Part shown: in pieces, positions 60,834 through 64,000 of the stretch
Layout of the letters: each line of letters starts with the position of its first letter
Position numbering within the stretch: the first letter of the stretch is position 1
DNA from: CAIKBL01 sp043734785
GTDB taxonomy: Bacteria > Pseudomonadota > Gammaproteobacteria > Ga0077536
Reading direction: 5' to 3'
Assembly: GCA_043734785.1 (NCBI GenBank)
Contig: JAYTEX010000175.1
Location: 1 to 64,000 of the forward strand
Length of the DNA stretch: 64,000 bases
Notes under the pieces: generated by a model
Databases searched by the model: none
Told to the model about the DNA's origin: nothing
The model's input: the letters and a program-made list of their open reading frames with translations, nothing else
Made by a program: the position numbers and the translations under genes

Positions 60834-61163
60834 CTAGTGCGGCATCGACTTCGACAACAAGGTCAGGACCAACACGCCGGCGAGGATCAGACCGATCCCG
60901 AAAAAGGCCGACGCGTCCAGGTTCTGGCGATAGAGTACCCAGGCAATCAACATCACGAACACCTGCCCCACGCCGGACCAGATAGCGTATGCGATGCCGA
61001 CCGGAATGGTACGCAAGGTCAGGCTCAAGAAATAAAATGCCGCCGAATACCCTACGACCACCAGCAGCGAAGGCCCCAAGGCCTTAAATCCATCGGCCGC
61101 CTTCAGCGCTGAGGTCGCGATGACTTCGCAGAAGATGGCGATTCCTAAATAGAAGTAGTGCAA
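60834..61163 (-). CDS. SMR-family small multidrug transporter (EmrE-like)
   Basis: 109 residues from a TTG at 61163 (CAGGG site nine bases upstream); a TTG at 61181 is the alternative. Four TM helices. The essential Glu lies in IAIFCEVIATSALKAADG, and the TM3 motif is GIAYAIWSGVGQV. Family members export cationic drugs or guanidinium by proton antiport as dimers. Close relatives of EmrE have the same GxxYAIWxG signature. Confidence 0.92.
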   Translation of the reverse strand: MHYFYLGIAIFCEVIATSALKAADGFKALGPSLLVVVGYSAAFYFLSLTLRTIPVGIAYAIWSGVGQVFVMLIAWVLYRQNLDASAFFGIGLILAGVLVLTLLSKSMPH

Positions 61164-61259
61164 GCACGCGCGCCCTGGCAATAGGTGACCATGATTATAC
61201 TCATCACTGCGGCAAATCTTTGACCTGACGAACTGGCGTTGTAATGCTAGCCTTCAGCA

Positions 61260-62888
61260 ATGGAATTCAGGGCTTTGATACGTCGTTTTTTTGACCGTCA
61301 CGTGCGCGAACTGCCGCGCCATTTCCGCGTTGCCTACCTGCCGCCGCTCATGGTTTACCTGGCAGCGGGGGTGTCCGGCCTTACCGCCATCGTTGGCACA
61401 TTTTTCGTCAAGGATTCACTGGGCCTCTCAGCCGCGTTTCTGGCGGCGATCGGGTTTTGGGCAGGGATCCCGTGGGCGCTCAAGATGCCGATGGGTCATC
61501 TCGTCGACTTGTTGTGGCATCAAAAGGGCTGGTTCGTCCTGCTTGGTGCGAGCCTGATCGGAATAAGCCTGCTCATCATGCTGGGCTTGCTGGGCGCACC
61601 GGACGACATGCGCGGAATTCTCTCGCTTGAGCATTGGTACGTGCTTGCCGCGCTGTTATCGCCGATCGGCTACATGATGCAGGATACGGTCGCGGATGCG
61701 ATGACCGTCGAAGCCGTGCCCACGGTGGACGATCAGGGCAATCCGCTGCCGCCTGAACAGCGGCGACTGATGAACACCACCATGCAGACTTTAGGGCGTA
61801 TCGCCATTATTAGCGGTGGCGTGCTCGTCTCATTGGCGAACGTTATTCTTTTCGCAGGCGTTGATCAAAATGATCCGCTGGCCACGCGCGAGGTGTATCT
61901 GGATATCTATCAACTGGCGCTATTGATCCCGCTCATTTCTGTCGCAGGCGTCGCGCTGGCGGCCTTCCTGAAGGCGCAGCAGTTACGCGCGCTTATCCAT
62001 AAGGGGTGGACGCGGGCCGCGGCACTCGCGACGCTCGCGAAACATCCCGATGCGGTGCGGCCGAACTGGGGGATCCTCGGTGGTAGCGCAGCGTTTGTGG
62101 TCCTCACCATCGCCGTTGGCACCTCTTCCCTCGCCTTGGGGCAAGAACTGATTTTTGCCGGTTCCTTCACGGTCATCAGTTATCTGATGTGGCGCCTACT
62201 CCGCGAGCTATCGGAAGACGCGCGACGCACCTTGCTTGGGACTGCGATTATTATCTTCGTGTTTCGCGCGATTCCGGGCACCGGCGCCGGCAGTACCTGG
62301 TGGATGATCGACACCTTGGGTTTTGACCAGGCTTTTCTGGCTCGCCTTTCATTGATCTCCAGCATCCTGACCTTGGTCGGTCTTTTTGCGTTCCGAAGAC
62401 TGATGGCGGAGCGCTCGATCATCTACATTGTGGCTATCCTGACGGTCGCCGGATTCATCCTCGGGTTGCCAATCCTCGGGATGTATTACGGTCTCCATGA
62501 ATGGACTGCGCAACTGACGCATGGCGTCGTAGACGCGCGCTTTATCGCGCTGATCGACACCGCGTTAGAGTCGCCATTGGGCCAGATTTCGATGGTGCCC
62601 TTGCTGGCCTGGATCGCCAACTCGGCACCTGCCCACCTGAAAGCCACCTTCTTTGCAGTCATGGCGTCGTTTACCAATCTCGCACTGTCCGCGTCCCAGC
62701 TTGGGACGAAGTATCTGAATCAGGTGTTTGAAGTCACTCGAGAGATCAGGGATGCCGGGGGCATGCTCGTCACCCCGGCGGATTACACGCAGCTTGGCAA
62801 TCTGTTGCTTATCGTCAGCACACTGGCGCTCGTTCTGCCATGCCTCGCGATTATCATCACGCGCGCGTTGAAGCTTAGCAGTGCGTAG
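61260..62888 (+). CDS. BT1-type MFS transporter (folate/biopterin transporter family)
   Basis: 542 residues and about 12 TM segments. The BT1/FBT-like features are the long N-terminal half with YLPPLMVYLAAGVSGLTAIV, LGLSAAFLAAIGFWAGIPWA, the loop MPMGHLVDLLWHQKGWFVL, and IGYMMQDTVADAMTVEAVP; the second half has MALLAWIANSAPAHLKATFF-like pattern (WIANSAPAHLKATFFAVMAS). A role in uptake of a pteridine or other small molecule is suggested by the family, not shown here. Confidence 0.8.
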   Translation: MEFRALIRRFFDRHVRELPRHFRVAYLPPLMVYLAAGVSGLTAIVGTFFVKDSLGLSAAFLAAIGFWAGIPWALKMPMGHLVDLLWHQKGWFVLLGASLIGISLLIMLGLLGAPDDMRGILSLEHWYVLAALLSPIGYMMQDTVADAMTVEAVPTVDDQGNPLPPEQRRLMNTTMQTLGRIAIISGGVLVSLANVILFAGVDQNDPLATREVYLDIYQLALLIPLISVAGVALAAFLKAQQLRALIHKGWTRAAALATLAKHPDAVRPNWGILGGSAAFVVLTIAVGTSSLALGQELIFAGSFTVISYLMWRLLRELSEDARRTLLGTAIIIFVFRAIPGTGAGSTWWMIDTLGFDQAFLARLSLISSILTLVGLFAFRRLMAERSIIYIVAILTVAGFILGLPILGMYYGLHEWTAQLTHGVVDARFIALIDTALESPLGQISMVPLLAWIANSAPAHLKATFFAVMASFTNLALSASQLGTKYLNQVFEVTREIRDAGGMLVTPADYTQLGNLLLIVSTLALVLPCLAIIITRALKLSSA

Positions 62889-62931
62889 TCATGCGCCTTC
62901 TTCTGGCGTACTCTCTGGCAACCTTCCCGAC

Positions 62932-63585
62932 TTACTGGAACAAGGCTTTCAAGCTGCCGATATCCTGCAGGTTGGCCCCGACCACCAATACGGCATAGGC
63001 GAGCGCCCCAAAATAGACGAGGGTGGCCAGCACCATCAGATACCCAAACAGAACGAAGACACCGTCGCGCTGTACCATACCCGCCGCGAGCAGCAACACC
63101 GCCACGCCTGGAAAAGTATTCGAGAAGGGCACAAACCCCAGTGGGAACAGCAAGAGCGTCCCCGCTACCACGATCATCACCCCATTGACGCGATTGAGCG
63201 TGGCGCCGTGGGTAAGCGCCAAGAGTCGAGGTTGAATCACCTTATCAATCCGACGCATCAAACTGACCCCTTTATCCATGGCGGGCAGCAGATTCTCCAC
63301 GGCGATCGTGTGCTTTAGCAGACGCACCGGTAACCACGGCATTCTATTCAGCACCACGCCGACGCCCACCAGAATAACCACGAGACTGAACACCGTGCTG
63401 ACGCCCGGAATCGAGACTGGCAGTAGGAACGGCACCATTAGCAGCATCACGAACAGCAGCAACCCTTGTTCGCCGATCAGTTCGAGCAGGTGACCGAGCG
63501 TTATCTGCTCGCCTCGGATCGATTGTCGAACCTCAAGCAGAGTCTGCGACAAGCTCCGTGTGGGATGTTGGAAGCGGACGGTCAT
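62932..63585 (-). CDS. ExoD-family membrane protein
   Basis: 217 residues from ATG 63585; a longer frame from a GTG at 63669 exists. ExoD pattern: QITLGHLLELIGEQG, LLMVPFLLPVSIPGVSTVF, GVGVVLNRMPWLPVRLL, and GFVPFSNTFPGVAVLLLAAG. Five to six TM segments. First named for a role in rhizobial exopolysaccharide and alkaline-stress phenotypes; the biochemical function is not settled. Confidence 0.88.
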   Translation of the reverse strand: MTVRFQHPTRSLSQTLLEVRQSIRGEQITLGHLLELIGEQGLLLFVMLLMVPFLLPVSIPGVSTVFSLVVILVGVGVVLNRMPWLPVRLLKHTIAVENLLPAMDKGVSLMRRIDKVIQPRLLALTHGATLNRVNGVMIVVAGTLLLFPLGFVPFSNTFPGVAVLLLAAGMVQRDGVFVLFGYLMVLATLVYFGALAYAVLVVGANLQDIGSLKALFQ

Positions 63586-63665
63586 GGTATTTCGGGCATC
63601 AATCCGCGCCCCCACCGAATGGCGCATAGCGGCCAGCGTGCGCGCGATGGCCGCTATGCGTAACG

Positions 63666-64000
63666 TCACTTCGCACGGCGCGCGGCCCTTTCAGTTTCGT
63701 GCTTCGTCGTCATTGCCTCGAGTGCCTGACGCTGCTGCTCAACCAGCTCCTGGCGCTGCGCACTGGCCCTGACTTGCGCATTAATCGTGGGGTGTGCTTG
63801 CCCTTGGAATTCCGGCATCACATCGCTCGCGAATAACTCAAAACTGCGCCGGGTAGCCGCAGGGCTCGCCCATTCGTGCGCCAGCATCAAAAACGCACCA
63901 AATCCACCATTAGACTGGGCCACGAGGCGATCAATCTGTGCCTTACAATCCTCCGGCGTACCAATCACCCCGAGGCCAGAGCCCGTGACAAACTCGATCA
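63666..64000 (-). CDS. LLM-class flavin-dependent oxidoreductase, C-terminal part (start outside the window)
   Basis: The frame is open to the window edge and continues upstream as VTGSGLGVIGTPEDC, the C-terminal GTPEDCKAQIDRLV signature of LLM oxidoreductases. Next comes GGFGAFLMLAHEWA, SPAATRRSFELFASDVMPEF, as in limonene-monooxygenase-like members, then a Gln/Arg/Glu-rich coiled tail. It is the third LLM gene of the window and closes a catabolic theme at both ends. Confidence 0.85.
   Translation of the reverse strand, partial: IEFVTGSGLGVIGTPEDCKAQIDRLVAQSNGGFGAFLMLAHEWASPAATRRSFELFASDVMPEFQGQAHPTINAQVRASAQRQELVEQQRQALEAMTTKHETERAARRAK

Overview
The window (about 58% G+C by eye, dense, both strands used) looks like a chromosomal contig of a gammaproteobacterium. 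The E. coli-type homodimeric PyrC, RNase D, the tail-specific protease Prc, a Mip/FkpA-like FKBP and the DUF1302/DUF1329 envelope pair all point that way. I cannot place it below class from sequence alone.

Layout. 1-2.2 kb: end of an unknown gene, a cNMP-binding GGDEF protein, a membrane-gene remnant and a MITE-like repeat. 2.2-6 kb: an APC-type permease with two frameshifts, preceded by three overlapping small membrane-protein genes, then a divergent fatty-acid-hydroxylase-type membrane protein. 6-12 kb: acyl-CoA dehydrogenase, a luciferase-like (LLM) monooxygenase and two divergent modules that each pair a small SCP2-like protein with an alpha/beta hydrolase. 12-15 kb: an uncharacterised membrane-anchored protein and an ECF42-type sigma/DGPF pair in which the sigma gene is decayed. 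15-24.3 kb: thiolase, acyl-CoA dehydrogenase, aldehyde dehydrogenase, CaiB-type CoA transferase, a secreted cyclase-family enzyme, a double-hotdog hydratase, a HigBA toxin-antitoxin pair and an SDR. 24.3-36 kb: two repeat families, two DUF1329 proteins, a DUF1302 protein, a periplasmic HEAT protein, a NUDIX hydrolase, a second LLM enzyme with its flavin reductase, and a secreted YCF48-like propeller. 36-41.5 kb: Tag glycosylase, SDR, thiolase, an unknown protein and a methylacyl-CoA racemase-like protein. 41.6-56 kb: mainly housekeeping (pyrC-bioA, ald, degenerate GGDEF-cupin protein, FKBP, rnd, prc, RND efflux pair). 56-64 kb: SDR, a ParDE-like toxin-antitoxin cassette between two long palindromes, a tRNA 3'-end fragment, an EthD protein, a lipoprotein, a MetX-like hydrolase, SMR and BT1-type transporters, an ExoD-like protein and the end of a third LLM enzyme.

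How it works together (inference). Most of 6-24 kb and 32-41 kb encodes CoA-dependent catabolism of a hydrophobic, probably cyclic or branched, carbon skeleton. The likely steps are oxygenation by flavin-dependent LLM enzymes, hydrolysis by alpha/beta hydrolases, aldehyde oxidation, CoA transfer or epimerisation, and beta-oxidation-like dehydrogenation, hydration and thiolysis. DUF1302, DUF1329 and YCF48 proteins are commonly found in such clusters and probably handle the substrate in the envelope. The substrate is not identifiable here.

The window also shows recent remodelling: three copies of a MITE-like element with matching target duplications (one of which supplies a stop codon), a second ~130 bp inverted-terminal repeat family, and several decaying gene fragments at junctions.
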